Shown piece after piece: positions 43,472 to 52,618 of a stretch of DNA of 64,000 bases (position 1 is the first letter of the stretch; every line of letters begins with the position of its first letter). The DNA is taken from NCBI RefSeq assembly GCF_000308675.1, contig NZ_BAGE01000035.1, positions 62,001 through 126,000 of the forward strand. Reading direction: 5' to 3'. The notes below the pieces were generated by a model that searched no databases, was not told the origin of the DNA, and was given only the letters and a program-made list of their open reading frames with translations. Position numbers and translations under genes: made by a program. The stretch comes from Nocardia paucivorans NBRC 100373. GTDB lineage: Bacteria; Actinomycetota; Actinomycetes; Mycobacteriales; Mycobacteriaceae.

Positions 43472-43907
43472 ATGGTCATCGGTACGTCGACCGCGCTGGT
43501 ACTCCTGGTCACCGGTTTGTTGTTTCTCACCGCCCTGGGACTCGAGGTGTGGAAGTGGCAGGCGATGGTCGATTCGCCCGACGGTCTGGCCCATCCGTAC
43601 ATCGATATCGCGCACCGGTCGGCGCTGCTCTATTCGTTCGCGACGGCGATGATCGCGGTTTTCGTCGAGCTGTCCGCGTGGCCTGCCGTGGTCGACGCGG
43701 TCGCCGTCACGGTGATACTGGCGATGTTCGTCATCGCCATTGCCAACCATCGCCAACCATGTCAGGCACGGCGTTCTGCGTGATACCGACAATCAGATGC
43801 GCAATCCGCCGGCGGCCATGCGCTGGGTGCCGGCGGCGTTGATCGTCGGCGAGATCGGCGGTTTTGCGGTCCTACTCGCGGGATTCACCGTGGGGCAGCT
43901 CTTGTAG
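43472..43907 (+). pseudogene. membrane protein gene frameshifted by a 10-bp duplication
   Basis: The first 93 codons encode three hydrophobic helices (TALVLLVTGLLFLTALGLEV; LLYSFATAMIAVFVELSAWP; VAVTVILAMFVIAIANH). The frame then runs into a short basic tail and stops at 43783. At 43741-43760 the decamer YGCCAACCAT is present twice in tandem. Removing one copy restores one frame from 43472 to the TAG at 43905-43907, giving about 141 residues that continue NHVRHGVLRDTDNQMR and add a fourth helix (LIVGEIGGFAVLLAGFTVGQ). The gene is thus a recent slippage-type frameshift, or a phase-variable or assembly-error site. No known function. Confidence 0.8.
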
Positions 43908-43956
43908 TGGAGGCGCGGGGCCGGTATCCGGTCCGGTCGTGCGGAATGCACACCTG

Positions 43957-44760
43957 TCAGTACAGGAATCGGCCGATGGCCTCCGCCACCGTTTCGGGGC
44001 TCGTCGACGGTGCGAAGTGTGTCTGCCCGGGGAAGGTCACCAGGGTGGCGTGGGGAAGTACGGTCGCGAGCCGTTCCACGGTTTCCGGCATCGGCTGCCA
44101 GGTGTCCGCGCCGTGCATCAGCAGGGTGGGTGTGGTGACGGTCGACCATCGGTCCAGGTAGGTGGTATCCGCAATCATCGACTCGAGGTCTCGGCTCCAA
44201 CCGTAGGCGTCGTCGGGCTCGTCCGTGTCCGGCTCGGCCTCCTCCACGAGGTCGAGCAATGCTGCCGGGACCCGGGCCACCTGCTCGGCCAGCAACCGGT
44301 TGGCCTGCCCCCGTTCGCCCCTCGCGGCCAGCTCCTCGAACCGGGTCAGAACCGGCGCGAGCTCCGCTCCTGCCGCGTAGAGGGGCGGTTCCCACAGCAC
44401 CAGTGAGCGGGCCCCGATCCCGGCTGCCGCGGCGTGTAGGGCGACCGTGGCGCCGTAGGACATGCCGATCAGATGGGCCGGCAGGCCGATCAGGTTCATG
44501 AGCATCCGCAGGTCGCCCACCTCGTCGGCGAAATGTTTCGGCGAGCGACCGGGCCCGCTCGGGGTGTATCCGCGTCGCGCCGGTAGCCAGAGTTCGAAGC
44601 GGTCTGCCAAACGCTCGGCCACCGGCCGCCACGAGTGCAGCCCACCGCCGGAGCCGTGGATCATGATCACCGGGGAACCCGTCCCGATTCGCCGATAGTG
44701 GATGGGGGTCCCGTCGAACGACTCGAAGAACGCGGACGGCTCGTTGGTGTGTGAGGGCAT
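43957..44760 (-). CDS. alpha/beta hydrolase
   Basis: The 267-residue hydrolase has HGSGGGLHSW as the oxyanion loop, the nucleophile elbow GMSYGA near residue 100, Asp in LLMHGADTW and a terminal His in GQTHFAPSTSPE. It is a cytosolic esterase or lipase-type enzyme of unknown substrate. ATG 44760 (MPSHTNEPSAFFESFDG) is chosen because residues encoded further upstream are Arg-rich noise. The ribosome binding site is weak (GAAAG). Confidence 0.88.
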   Translation of the reverse strand: MPSHTNEPSAFFESFDGTPIHYRRIGTGSPVIMIHGSGGGLHSWRPVAERLADRFELWLPARRGYTPSGPGRSPKHFADEVGDLRMLMNLIGLPAHLIGMSYGATVALHAAAAGIGARSLVLWEPPLYAAGAELAPVLTRFEELAARGERGQANRLLAEQVARVPAALLDLVEEAEPDTDEPDDAYGWSRDLESMIADTTYLDRWSTVTTPTLLMHGADTWQPMPETVERLATVLPHATLVTFPGQTHFAPSTSPETVAEAIGRFLY

Positions 44761-44864
44761 GTGGCTACTTTCGCAAAGTCGGATCGGCCTTCTCGGTAAC
44801 CCGGTGTCCCGGTTTCGTATGTCGAGCGGAAACGGCGTCGCGCATCCGGGTGGTGATACCGAAT

Positions 44865-45101
44865 TCAGTGTCCACGTGTGCGGACGTGAATGCGTTCGCC
44901 GTGTTTTCCGAAGAGGCTCGGCATCTCGATGCTGCCGTGGCCGGTGGAGTCGAACCAATGGGGGATACGACAGTCGAGCCCGGCCGCCTCGTCGGCGCCC
45001 ATGAGGAAATCGTTGTCCCCGAGCCGCACCCACAGCCGTCCGCGCGGTACGGTCGGCCACCGATCCGATCGACTGCCGTGAGTTCCGGTGGTGTCGTTCA
45101 T
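44865..45101 (-). CDS. 78-residue cupin/XRE C-terminus-like protein, coupled to esterase
   Basis: The frame starts MNDTTGTHGSRSDRWPTVPR and continues with a strand-rich core, GRLWVRLGDNDFLMGADEAA, then IPHWFDSTGHGSIEMPSLFG and a basic end. This pattern resembles the C-terminal domain of a group of actinobacterial XRE-type regulators, but the HTH is missing, so it may be a remnant or a free-standing sensor domain. Its ATG overlaps the TGA of the upstream esterase (ATGA), which supports translation. Family assignment is from memory and weak. Confidence 0.5.
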   Translation of the reverse strand: MNDTTGTHGSRSDRWPTVPRGRLWVRLGDNDFLMGADEAAGLDCRIPHWFDSTGHGSIEMPSLFGKHGERIHVRTRGH

Positions 45102-45925
45102 CGGCGGTCGAGCCACTCCACAATGGTGCCGATGGCTCGGCGGAACGCGCGGGTACGGGGGCGATTCAGAAATCCGTGGCCGGTGTGCGGGACGACGATG
45201 TGTTCCGTGGCGACCCCGGCCGCGATGAGTTCCGTGGCAAAGGTTTCGCCGGAGGCGCGGAGGGTGTCGTGGTCGGCGTCGAGCAGGAGAGTTGCCGGGA
45301 GTTTCGCCAGATCACTGCCTCCGGGAAAAACACCGGGCGCAGTGAGCGCTTCCGTCGAGCCCACGTAGTTGAGATTCATCCGGTGGATCACCCGCGGTGA
45401 GAATTGGGTGAGGCCACGTGGCCCGCGCACTCGGGAGCGGACCGAGTCCGGCAGCGGTGGGAGCGCCGCGTGGAAGGCGCCGTAGCAGAGTACGAGCCCG
45501 TTCGACGGGTCCTTTCCGTCGTCGCGCAGGCGTAGGGCGGCGGAGGCGGCCAGGCATGCGCCGGCGCTGGCCCCGCCGAGAGCCAGGCGCGGTCGTTCGG
45601 CTCTCAGGTCGTCGACGGCGGAGACGACGGCGTCGAGGGGGACCGGATACCGGTTCTCGGAGGGGCGCAGGATTGCCCGGGGTAGGGCCGGCGCTTTCGG
45701 CACCAAGGGGTAGTCGACAGTTCGTACTCGTCGGCCGGATTCGGCGACGCGCAATGCGACGATATGTGATTCCCGCTGGTCGAGCCCACCGGAGACGAAT
45801 CCGCCGCCGTGGAGCCACAGTAGTGCCACGGCACCGGGTTTCTCGCGGGCGGGTAGATAATCCCGGATCGGGATCGGTCCGTGACGTCCGGTGATCGCGC
45901 CGTCGCGGACCCGGACATCGTTCAC
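45098..45925 (-). CDS. HSL-family esterase (alpha/beta hydrolase)
   Basis: The 275-residue enzyme has the hormone-sensitive-lipase hallmarks: HGGG oxyanion motif (H39-G42), nucleophile GGASAG (Ser120), Asp in LLLDADHDTL and His in HTGHGFLNRP. It should hydrolyse short acyl esters. The GTG start at 45925 follows GAGGAGTGCACC. Its stop codon overlaps the ATG of the 78-residue downstream frame. Confidence 0.9.
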   Translation of the reverse strand: MNDVRVRDGAITGRHGPIPIRDYLPAREKPGAVALLWLHGGGFVSGGLDQRESHIVALRVAESGRRVRTVDYPLVPKAPALPRAILRPSENRYPVPLDAVVSAVDDLRAERPRLALGGASAGACLAASAALRLRDDGKDPSNGLVLCYGAFHAALPPLPDSVRSRVRGPRGLTQFSPRVIHRMNLNYVGSTEALTAPGVFPGGSDLAKLPATLLLDADHDTLRASGETFATELIAAGVATEHIVVPHTGHGFLNRPRTRAFRRAIGTIVEWLDRR

Positions 45926-46081
45926 GGTGCACTCCTCGGATCGGTTATGGCCCGGTTGTCCTCACGTCCTGCGTCGGGATCCGGCGAGTTCTCGTGGCCG
46001 GCCGTGCTCTATGGGTCGGGCGCTGCGGTCCGGCTCTTGGTTCAGGTTAGTCCGCCACGGACCCGAGATGGCAGGGCCGAG

Positions 46082-46119
46082 AAAATACGATGCGTCGATT
46101 TCCGACCGTGCGCTACGAT
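46082..46119 (+). promoter_or_regulatory. candidate erm promoter (WhiB7-like)
   Basis: TACGAT at 46114-46119 is a good -10 box. The -35 region (TGCGTC, 46091-46096) is poor, but directly upstream lies AAAATA (46082-46087), an AT-rich block of the kind found before the -35 of WhiB7-activated resistance promoters. Transcription would start within a few bases of the leader ATG at 46128. WhiB7 control is inference. Confidence 0.45.
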
Positions 46120-46127
46120 CCGCGATC

Positions 46128-46172
46128 ATGGGAAACGCAGCAATGGCGTTTGTGCGGATACGTCGCGTCTAG
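46128..46172 (+). CDS. erm leader peptide (14 residues) with R-I-R motif
   Basis: ATG 46128 opens a short frame, MGNAAMAFVRIRRV, ended by TAG. It begins nine bases after the predicted -10 box, so its mRNA would be nearly leaderless. The sequence R-I-R fits the +X+ rule (Arg/Lys-X-Arg/Lys) for macrolide-dependent ribosome stalling, as in the ermD leader. A stall here could rearrange the hairpins downstream (46163-46188 and 46206-46234) and release the erm start. The expression and regulatory role are inference from position and motif. Confidence 0.6.
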   Translation: MGNAAMAFVRIRRV

Positions 46173-46205
46173 CGGCGTGTAGCGACTCTTCTTCGATTTC
46201 GCCGC

Positions 46206-46234
46206 GCCGCTTCGACAGTTCGATGTCGAGCGGC
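46206..46234 (+). promoter_or_regulatory. hairpin in the erm leader
   Basis: GCCGCT, one unpaired T, CGACA, six-base loop, TGTCG, AGCGGC forms an 11-bp stem between the leader peptide and the erm start at 46279. A smaller stem (GTCGC...GCGAC) overlaps the leader stop. Together they could form a translation or transcription attenuator. Confidence 0.6.
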
Positions 46235-46278
46235 CCTTCGTGCTGCTCGAGTGTCCATTTCTCTCACCCGGAGTTTCC

Positions 46279-47088
46279 ATGCCCGCATACCGCGACGGCC
46301 GACACGAATTCGGCCAGAACTTCCTCACCGATCGCCGGACCGTCGACACCATTGTCGACCTCGTCTCGCGAACGGCGGGACCGATCGTCGAGATCGGTCC
46401 CGGCCACGGTGCCGTGACCCTTCCCTTGCAAACGCTGCGGCGGCCGATCACCGCCGTGGAGATCGATCGTCGGTGCGTATCGGTGCTGCGGCGGCGGGTG
46501 GAGCCCGCCACGACCGTGGTGCACGACGATTTCCTGCGGTATCGGTTGCCGCGCCGGCCGCACACGATCGTGGGCAATCTGCCGTTCCATCAGACCACCG
46601 CCATATTGCGACGGTTGTTGCACACCGAGCACTGGACATCGGCGGTGCTGCTCGTGCAGTGGGAGGTGGCGCGCCGGCGGGCCGGGGTGGGCGGTGCGAC
46701 GATGATGACCGCGCAATGGTGGCCCTGGTACGACTTCGCCCTGGTGGATCGGGTGCCCGCGACGGCGTTCACGCCGTGCCCCGGTGTCGACGGAGGGTTG
46801 TTGACCGTGATGCGGCGACCCGATCCGCTGGTGGACCCGGCGGCCCGTGGAAGGTACAGCTCCTTCGTCCATGCCGTGTTCACCGGCCGGGGGCACGGAC
46901 TGTCACAGATCCTGTCGCGGGTCTGTGATCGGCACACCCGGCCGGCGGTGGGGAAGTGGTTGGCCCGGCAGCGGTTTCGCCGGGCCCCCTTGCCGCGAGA
47001 CCTGTCCGCCGAACAGTGGGCCGCCGTTTTCGAGATCGTCGATCGTGGTTCCGGGGCCGCCGTCGAGCGGTCGGGGCGCGGGTTATGA
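46279..47088 (+). CDS. Erm-family 23S rRNA adenine N6-methyltransferase
   Basis: The 269-residue protein has the Erm/KsgA fold: FGQNFL (11-16), motif I VEIGPGHGAVT (37-47), acidic E61 in VEID, and the catalytic NLPF (100-103) that positions A2058. The C-terminal domain is arginine-rich, as in actinobacterial Erm enzymes. Methylation of A2058 blocks macrolides, lincosamides and streptogramin B. It lacks KsgA's typical C-terminal region and is therefore called Erm. ATG 46279 follows CCGGAGTTTCC. The gene ends 6 bp inside the convergent DoxX gene. Intrinsic erm genes are common in mycobacteria and relatives. Confidence 0.9.
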   Translation: MPAYRDGRHEFGQNFLTDRRTVDTIVDLVSRTAGPIVEIGPGHGAVTLPLQTLRRPITAVEIDRRCVSVLRRRVEPATTVVHDDFLRYRLPRRPHTIVGNLPFHQTTAILRRLLHTEHWTSAVLLVQWEVARRRAGVGGATMMTAQWWPWYDFALVDRVPATAFTPCPGVDGGLLTVMRRPDPLVDPAARGRYSSFVHAVFTGRGHGLSQILSRVCDRHTRPAVGKWLARQRFRRAPLPRDLSAEQWAAVFEIVDRGSGAAVERSGRGL

Positions 47089-47604
47089 CGTCACGGATAT
47101 CGTGTCGTGCCGCGCGATATGGGACCGGCGGAACGCGGCCGCCGCACCGGAGGCCCACAGGGCGACGGCGATATAGACGATCTGTTCCGGAATCCGGAAC
47201 CACAGCGGTGTCGGCGGTTCGCCGTTGAGTGGAATATCTGCCAGGTCGGCGTGGATATTGGCCGGAAGCATCACCACCAGCAATACCGCCAGTCCGACTC
47301 CCACCGGAATGCGGGTGGCCGTCATCACGAGTCCCACCGCACCGGCCAGCTCCAGGACACCGGTCACGTAGACGGCGAATTCCGGGAAGGGGACGAACGG
47401 CGGCACCATCGCGGTCAGGTCGGCGTGGCCGGGCATCACCGTGACGCTGTCGGGCATGAAATGCGCGAGGCCGGTCATGGTGAACAGAAATGCCAGCCCG
47501 TGGGCCGCGCTGACCTGCCAGGTGGCGAAGCGGCGCACACCGAGCGCCCCGAGCAGGCGTAGGCCCAGGGTGGGGGCGATGAACATCATCAGTGTGCCGA
47601 GCAC
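47083..47604 (-). CDS. DoxX-family membrane protein under shared TetR-type control
   Basis: The 173-residue protein has about four membrane helices (LAFLFTMTGLAHF; FAVYVTGVLELAGAVGLVM; VGVGLAVLLVVMLPANIHAD; IVYIAVALWASGAAAAF) and the DoxX/DUF-type AHGLAFLFTMTGLAHFMPD and TGVLELAGAVGL blocks. The GTG start at 47604 follows AAGGAGAACACC; a longer frame to 47658 has no support. Its promoter copies that of the MFS pump at 31.3 kb, so it is probably induced together with that pump. Catalytic role unknown. Confidence 0.88.
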   Translation of the reverse strand: MLGTLMMFIAPTLGLRLLGALGVRRFATWQVSAAHGLAFLFTMTGLAHFMPDSVTVMPGHADLTAMVPPFVPFPEFAVYVTGVLELAGAVGLVMTATRIPVGVGLAVLLVVMLPANIHADLADIPLNGEPPTPLWFRIPEQIVYIAVALWASGAAAAFRRSHIARHDTISVTS

Positions 47605-47665
47605 GGTGTTCTCCTTCGGTCGGCGGGTCGGAAACGAGAGGCGGAGCGAAACGCCCAACGATATT

Positions 47666-47718
47666 GTTATCGACTGATAACAAGAAAAGAGTATGCATTG
47701 ACTGATAACAAGTCAAGG
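47666..47718 (-). promoter_or_regulatory. DoxX promoter with two TetR-type operators
   Basis: On the minus strand, CCTTGACTTGTTATCAG and the following bases to GCATACT (47718 down to 47690) match 26 of 29 bases of the MFS promoter at 31250-31278. A perfect 16-bp palindrome, GTTATC-GACT-GATAAC, lies at 47666-47681, and a half-conserved copy at 47694-47709. Spacing of the -35 (TTGACT) and -10 (GCATACT) boxes is the same as at the MFS gene. Confidence 0.85.
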
Positions 47719-47821
47719 AACTGGTTCGCCGGCCGCCGGAACCCACGTGGAAACGGCATCCGTATGTGAAGGGTGTGCGTCGTCCCGGGCCGAAACGCCC
47801 ACGAGGCCATACAGTGTGCCT

Positions 47822-50746
47822 ATGGGTGAACCGCAGGCCGGCGCCGTACCGGAAGCGACCAGACCGCTGCGCGAGGACATCCGGTTCCTCGGTGGGATCC
47901 TGGGCGATACCATCCGCGACCACGAAGGCCCGGAGGTGTTCGACCTCATCGAGCGGGTGCGGGTGGAGGCGTTCCGGGTGCGGCGCGAGGAGGTGGGGCG
48001 CAGTGCGGTCGCCGATATGCTCACCGGGGTCGATATCGCGGTGGCCATCCCGCTGATCCGGGCATTCAGCTATTTCGTGCTCCTGGCCAATCTGGCCGAG
48101 GACATCCAACGTGATCGGCGGCGGGCGGTGCACGAGGCGGCGGGGGAACCCCCGCAGGACTCGTCCCTGGCGGCGACCTATCGAAAACTGGACAAGGCGG
48201 CGCTGCCCGAGCGGCGCGTGGCCGAACTTCTCGACGATGCCCTGGTGTCGCCGGTGATCACCGCGCATCCCACCGAAACCCGCCGCCGCACCGTTTTCGA
48301 CACCCAGACCCGGATCACCGAACTGATGCGCCGGCGCCTGCGGGCGGACGAGCGGGAACGCGCGGCCATCGAGGTGGCAATCCGGCGGCAGGTGCTGATC
48401 CTGTGGCGGACCGCGCTGATCCGATTGTCGCGATTGCGCATCCAGGACGAGATCTCGGTGGGGCTGCGCTACTACGATCTGACATTCCTCGATGTGATGC
48501 CGGCGATCAATGCCGAGGTCCGGGCGTCGCTGCGGGCGCGGTGGCCCGGGACGAACCTGTTGACACGGCCGATGCTGCGCCCCGGATCGTGGATCGGCGG
48601 TGACCGGGACGGTAACCCGTATGTCACCGCGGAGGTGGTGCGTACCGCGGTGCGGCAGGCGGCCGCGGTGGCATTCGGGCGGTATCTGCGCGATCTGACG
48701 GAATTGGAGAAATCGCTGTCGCAATCGGCGCGGTTGGTATCGGTGAGTCCGGAGCTGGCCGCTTTGGCCGCATCGGGCTACCCGGACCCCGGTACCCACG
48801 CCGACGAACCGTATCGCCGCGCACTGCACGGGGTTCGACTCCGTCTGACGGCCACGGCCAGGTACATCCTGCGCACCGGGCCGTTGAGTCGGAACGCGGG
48901 TTCGGGTGATCGCGGCGTGGGCGCGGCGGGCCCGCGGGTCCACGATCGATGGCCCGGTCGCGAAATATCGGCCACGACCGACGCCGAAGCTCCGCGGTGG
49001 AGCGCCACGGAGGTGCTGCCCGACGGTTTGGGCGCGGCCCTGGCGACCGATATCGACCCCGAGATCATTCCGTATCCCACGCCGCGGGCCCTGCTCGACG
49101 ATCTGGAAACCGTTGATGCCTCCCTGCGCGCCGGCGGCGACGAACTACTCGCCGACGATCTGTTGGCCACCGTGCGCCACACCATCGAGACCTTCGGCTT
49201 CCATCTGCAGGGTCTGGATATGCGGCAGAACTCGGAGGTGCACGAGCAGGTCGTGGCCGAACTGTTGGCCTGGGCCGGAGTGCATCAGGACTATACGAGC
49301 CTGTCCGAAACCCGACGGGTGGAGCTGCTGTCGGCGGAGTTGCGCACCCGCCGCCCGCTGCTGGGCCCTCATGCCCGACTGAGCGAGCGGGCCACCGCCG
49401 AACTCGACATCATTCGCGCCGCCGCCGACGCGGTCGAGATTCTGGGGCCGGACGCGGTACCGAACTACATCATCAGTATGTGCACCTCGGTCAGCGATAT
49501 CCTCGAGGCCGCGCTGCTGCTGAAAGAGGGCGGCCTCCTGGATCCCGGTGATCCGGACGGCCCGCCCCATTGCCCCACCGGCATCGTGCCGTTGTTCGAA
49601 ACGATAGAGGATCTCGCCGCGGGTGCGGCGACCCTGGCCGCGGCCCTGGACATCCCGGTCTACCACGATCTGGTCGCCGCCCGCGGTATGCGTCAGGAGG
49701 TGATGCTCGGCTACTCCGACTCCAACAAGGACGGTGGATATCTGGCCGCGAACTGGGCGTTGTACCGGGCCGAACTGGATCTGGTGGATCTGGCCCGCAA
49801 AACCGGTATCCGGTTGCGGTTGTTCCACGGCCGAGGCGGTACCGTCGGTCGCGGCGGGGGCCGTAGCTACGACGCCATCCTCGCCCAGCCCGCCGGCGCC
49901 GTGCAGGGCTCGCTTCGACTGACCGAACAGGGCGAGGTGATCGCCGCCAAATACGCCGAACGCGGTGCCGCGCATCGCAATCTGGAATCGTTGATCGCGG
50001 GCACTCTGGAGTCGACCCTGCTCGATGTGGAGGGGTTGGGCGCGGATGCCGAACCGTCCTACGCGCTCATGGACGACCTCGCCGCGCGCGCCCGGGCCGC
50101 CTATGCCCGGCTGGTGCACGAGACCCCCGGTTTCGTCGAATACTTCCGCCAGTCCACCCCCGTGGCCGAGGTGGGCGATCTGAATATCGGCAGTCGCCCC
50201 GCCTCCCGTAAGCCCACCAACTCCGTGGCCGATCTGCGGGCCATCCCCTGGGTGATGGCCTGGAGCCAGGCCCGAGTGATGCTGCCCGGCTGGTACGGCA
50301 CCGGCGCTGCGCTCGAGGAATGGGTCGGCGGGGATCCGCAACGGTTGGCCCGATTGTCCGATCTGTATCGGCGGTGGCCGTTCTTCCGTACGGTGCTGTC
50401 GAATCTCGCGCAGGTCATGGCCAAAAGCGATCTGGCCATCGCGCGGCGCTATGCCGAGCTCGTCGACGACACCGCGCTGCGCGAGCGGATCTTCGGGATG
50501 ATTCGTGCCGAACACGCCCGCACCATCGCCATGCACGCCGCCATCACCGGAAACGACCACCTGTTGGCCGACAACCCCTCGCTCGCCGAGTCGATCCACA
50601 ACCGGTTCCCGTATCTGGAACCGTTGAATCAGATGCAGGTCGAACTATTGCGCCGATTGCGATCCGGGGATGACTCGGAGCTGGTCAAACGCGGCATTCT
50701 GCTCACCATGAACGGTTTGGCGACGGCGCTGCGCAACTCCGGGTGA
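47822..50746 (+). CDS. ppc: phosphoenolpyruvate carboxylase
   Basis: The 974-residue enzyme carries the PEPC signatures: [11 protein letters not shown] with the catalytic His near 150, [26 protein letters not shown] and [13 protein letters not shown]. It fixes bicarbonate onto PEP to give oxaloacetate, feeding the TCA cycle. The C-terminus ends LRNSG instead of the usual QNTG. It has an insertion around 370-405 compared with enteric PEPC. ATG 47822 lies close to a -10-like CATACAGT, so the mRNA may be nearly leaderless. Its last 102 bp overlap the convergent flavin monooxygenase gene. Confidence 0.96.
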   Translation: MGEPQAGAVPEATRPLREDIRFLGGILGDTIRDHEGPEVFDLIERVRVEAFRVRREEVGRSAVADMLTGVDIAVAIPLIRAFSYFVLLANLAEDIQRDRRRAVHEAAGEPPQDSSLAATYRKLDKAALPERRVAELLDDALVSPVITAHPTETRRRTVFDTQTRITELMRRRLRADERERAAIEVAIRRQVLILWRTALIRLSRLRIQDEISVGLRYYDLTFLDVMPAINAEVRASLRARWPGTNLLTRPMLRPGSWIGGDRDGNPYVTAEVVRTAVRQAAAVAFGRYLRDLTELEKSLSQSARLVSVSPELAALAASGYPDPGTHADEPYRRALHGVRLRLTATARYILRTGPLSRNAGSGDRGVGAAGPRVHDRWPGREISATTDAEAPRWSATEVLPDGLGAALATDIDPEIIPYPTPRALLDDLETVDASLRAGGDELLADDLLATVRHTIETFGFHLQGLDMRQNSEVHEQVVAELLAWAGVHQDYTSLSETRRVELLSAELRTRRPLLGPHARLSERATAELDIIRAAADAVEILGPDAVPNYIISMCTSVSDILEAALLLKEGGLLDPGDPDGPPHCPTGIVPLFETIEDLAAGAATLAAALDIPVYHDLVAARGMRQEVMLGYSDSNKDGGYLAANWALYRAELDLVDLARKTGIRLRLFHGRGGTVGRGGGRSYDAILAQPAGAVQGSLRLTEQGEVIAAKYAERGAAHRNLESLIAGTLESTLLDVEGLGADAEPSYALMDDLAARARAAYARLVHETPGFVEYFRQSTPVAEVGDLNIGSRPASRKPTNSVADLRAIPWVMAWSQARVMLPGWYGTGAALEEWVGGDPQRLARLSDLYRRWPFFRTVLSNLAQVMAKSDLAIARRYAELVDDTALRERIFGMIRAEHARTIAMHAAITGNDHLLADNPSLAESIHNRFPYLEPLNQMQVELLRRLRSGDDSELVKRGILLTMNGLATALRNSG

Positions 50747-51955
50747 GGCAGGTGCCGTTCGGTCGGGCACGGTGAAGGACGACAAGGTGTTGCTCGCGCC
50801 GTCCGCCATGAGCCGATGCCGTATCCCGGCCGGGATACGCGGTAGCAGCCGCATAGCGAGCTCGTTGAACACCAACTGTGCTCGGGAGCGGGGTATGCCC
50901 CTCCGCATGGCGCCGGGTGCGACCTCGCGACAGCGCAGGACGTAATCGCGTAGCCGGTTCTCGTAGGCGGCGAAGGCCGCGGTGTGATCGCCGTCCGCGT
51001 CGGCGAGGGCGCGGGCCAGCACATAGGCGCCCACTACGGCCAGGGTTGTGCCACCACCGATGGCGGGGCCCGGTGCGTAGCCCGCGTCGCCGACCAGGGT
51101 CACCCGGCCGCGCGACCACGAATCCATCCGGATCTGGCTGATGGAATCGAGGTAGAAGTCCTCGGCACGGTCCATTTCGTCGAGCAGTCGGGGGATCTCC
51201 CAGCCTTCGTCGGCGAATTCCGCGCGCAGCAGGCGTCGCTGTGCCGCGAGGTCCCGATGGTCGTAATCCGGCTCCACGGCCCGCCGGAACAGGAATATTG
51301 CCCGTGCCTGGCCGGTCTGCCACACCGGATACATGGCCGCGATGCGGTCCACCGTGTGATAGAGCACGGTCAGTTGTGACAGATTTCGATAGTTCGGCAG
51401 GGTGCCGACCGCAAAATAGCCGCCGAGAAACCGCTGTAGTTCCCGATCGGGGCCGAAGACCAGCCGGCGTACCGCGGAGTGCAGTCCGTCGGCGCCCACC
51501 ACCAGATCGACTCGGCGGGTGTGTCCGTTGTCGAAGGTGACGTCGACGCCGTCGGGGGTGTCGGTGAGGGTGTGGATCGAATCGCCGAAGAGGTATTCGA
51601 CACGGTCGGCGGTCGCTTCGTGCAGGATCGCGGCCAATTCTCCGCGCATGATCTCGAGGTGTCGGTCGTCGGCGAAGGCGTCGGAGATCTCCCGCAGATC
51701 CATCTCGATGGGTGATTTGCCGGGTCGTTCCACCCGCAACGCCGTCGATTCGGTGGCGGCCTTGCGTAACTGCGGCACCAGATCCATTCGGTCGGCCACC
51801 ACCATTGCCGGCGCGAACAGGTCCACCGCGTGCCCACCCAGGCCGAGTCGGGGTCGCGGGGTGCGTTCGACCACCACCGGTGTGAATCCGAAGCGATCGA
51901 GCCAGTAGGCCAGTACCGGACCGGCCACGCTCGCACCGGAGATCAGAACCCTCAT
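50645..51955 (-). CDS. FAD-dependent monooxygenase
   Basis: The 436-residue enzyme is of the PHBH/TetX group A type: [21 protein letters not shown] as FAD-binding GxGxxG variant, [15 protein letters not shown] as the DG motif near 160 and [21 protein letters not shown] as the GD motif near 290. It would hydroxylate an aromatic or polycyclic compound with NAD(P)H. The C-terminal 34 residues are encoded antisense to the end of ppc. ATG 51955. A divergent TetR regulator sits 79 bp away with palindromes between them, suggesting induction by its substrate. Confidence 0.9.
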   Translation of the reverse strand: MRVLISGASVAGPVLAYWLDRFGFTPVVVERTPRPRLGLGGHAVDLFAPAMVVADRMDLVPQLRKAATESTALRVERPGKSPIEMDLREISDAFADDRHLEIMRGELAAILHEATADRVEYLFGDSIHTLTDTPDGVDVTFDNGHTRRVDLVVGADGLHSAVRRLVFGPDRELQRFLGGYFAVGTLPNYRNLSQLTVLYHTVDRIAAMYPVWQTGQARAIFLFRRAVEPDYDHRDLAAQRRLLRAEFADEGWEIPRLLDEMDRAEDFYLDSISQIRMDSWSRGRVTLVGDAGYAPGPAIGGGTTLAVVGAYVLARALADADGDHTAAFAAYENRLRDYVLRCREVAPGAMRRGIPRSRAQLVFNELAMRLLPRIPAGIRHRLMADGASNTLSSFTVPDRTAPASPGVAQRRRQTVHGEQNAAFDQLRVIPGSQSAQ

Positions 51956-51972
51956 GGAACACCTCCATTTAT

Positions 51973-52019
51973 TTACTTATCGGTCGGTAAGTGAAAGTTT
52001 ACTTACCGGGCGGTCAGCA
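51973..52019. promoter_or_regulatory. TetR operator pair between monooxygenase and regulator
   Basis: ACTTA-TCGGTCGG-TAAGT (51975-51992) is an inverted repeat within TTACTTATCGGTCGGTAAG, and a second degenerate copy, TTACTTACCGGGCGGTCAG, begins at 51999. Both lie between the divergent starts at 51955 and 52035 and would let the TetR protein repress both genes. Confidence 0.78.
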
Positions 52020-52034
52020 CGCTAGGGTGTATGC

Positions 52035-52595
52035 GTGCCGAGACCCCGAACCAGCGAGACCCGCGAGCGGATCCAGGCGGTGGCGCTGGAGCTGTTCGCC
52101 GAACGCGGTGTGCGAGAGACGAGTCTGCGGCAGATCGCCGAACGGCTCGGCCTCACCAAACCCGCGCTGTACTACCACTTCTCCTCGCGCGAAGAGCTGC
52201 TGCGCAGCCTGGTGCAACCATTCGTCGACGATGCGGAGGCCATGATCGTCGAGGACGAGGCCCGGGCGGCCGCGGGTCCGGTGGACCCACGCGAACTACT
52301 CGGCCGCTACTTCGACATCTCCTACCGGCACCGCGCTGTCACCAATCTGCTGCTGTTCGATCTCGCGCAGTTCAACGAGCTGGGGTTCGTCGAACGTGTG
52401 CTGAACTGGCGTCGACGCCTGGTGGCCTTGTTGGTCGGCCCGGACGCCGATGTCGCCGCACGGGCGCGCGCCATCGTCGCCATCGGCGGCCTCGGTGACT
52501 GTCTGGTCATGCTGGCCGACACCCCGCACGACGAACTGCGCGCGGCCACTGTCGACGCAGCGTGCGCGGCGCTCGAAAACCCCGCGACCTCCTGA
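52035..52595 (+). CDS. TetR-family regulator
   Basis: The 186-residue protein has a typical TetR HTH at about 26-48 (LRQIAERLGLTKPALYYHFSSREELL), followed by a ligand domain. It probably represses itself and the divergent monooxygenase through the palindromes at 51973-52019. The start is GTG; TAGGGT at 52023-52028 would be a -10 box, giving a leaderless message. Confidence 0.92.
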   Translation: MPRPRTSETRERIQAVALELFAERGVRETSLRQIAERLGLTKPALYYHFSSREELLRSLVQPFVDDAEAMIVEDEARAAAGPVDPRELLGRYFDISYRHRAVTNLLLFDLAQFNELGFVERVLNWRRRLVALLVGPDADVAARARAIVAIGGLGDCLVMLADTPHDELRAATVDAACAALENPATS

Positions 52596-52618
52596 ACGAC
52601 GACAGCCCGTCGATCGGA

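Noticed and set aside
43741-43760. Programmed frameshifting as explanation of the split membrane protein
   Set aside because: There is no slippery heptamer or pseudoknot-like structure, and the 10-bp duplication explains the shift completely.
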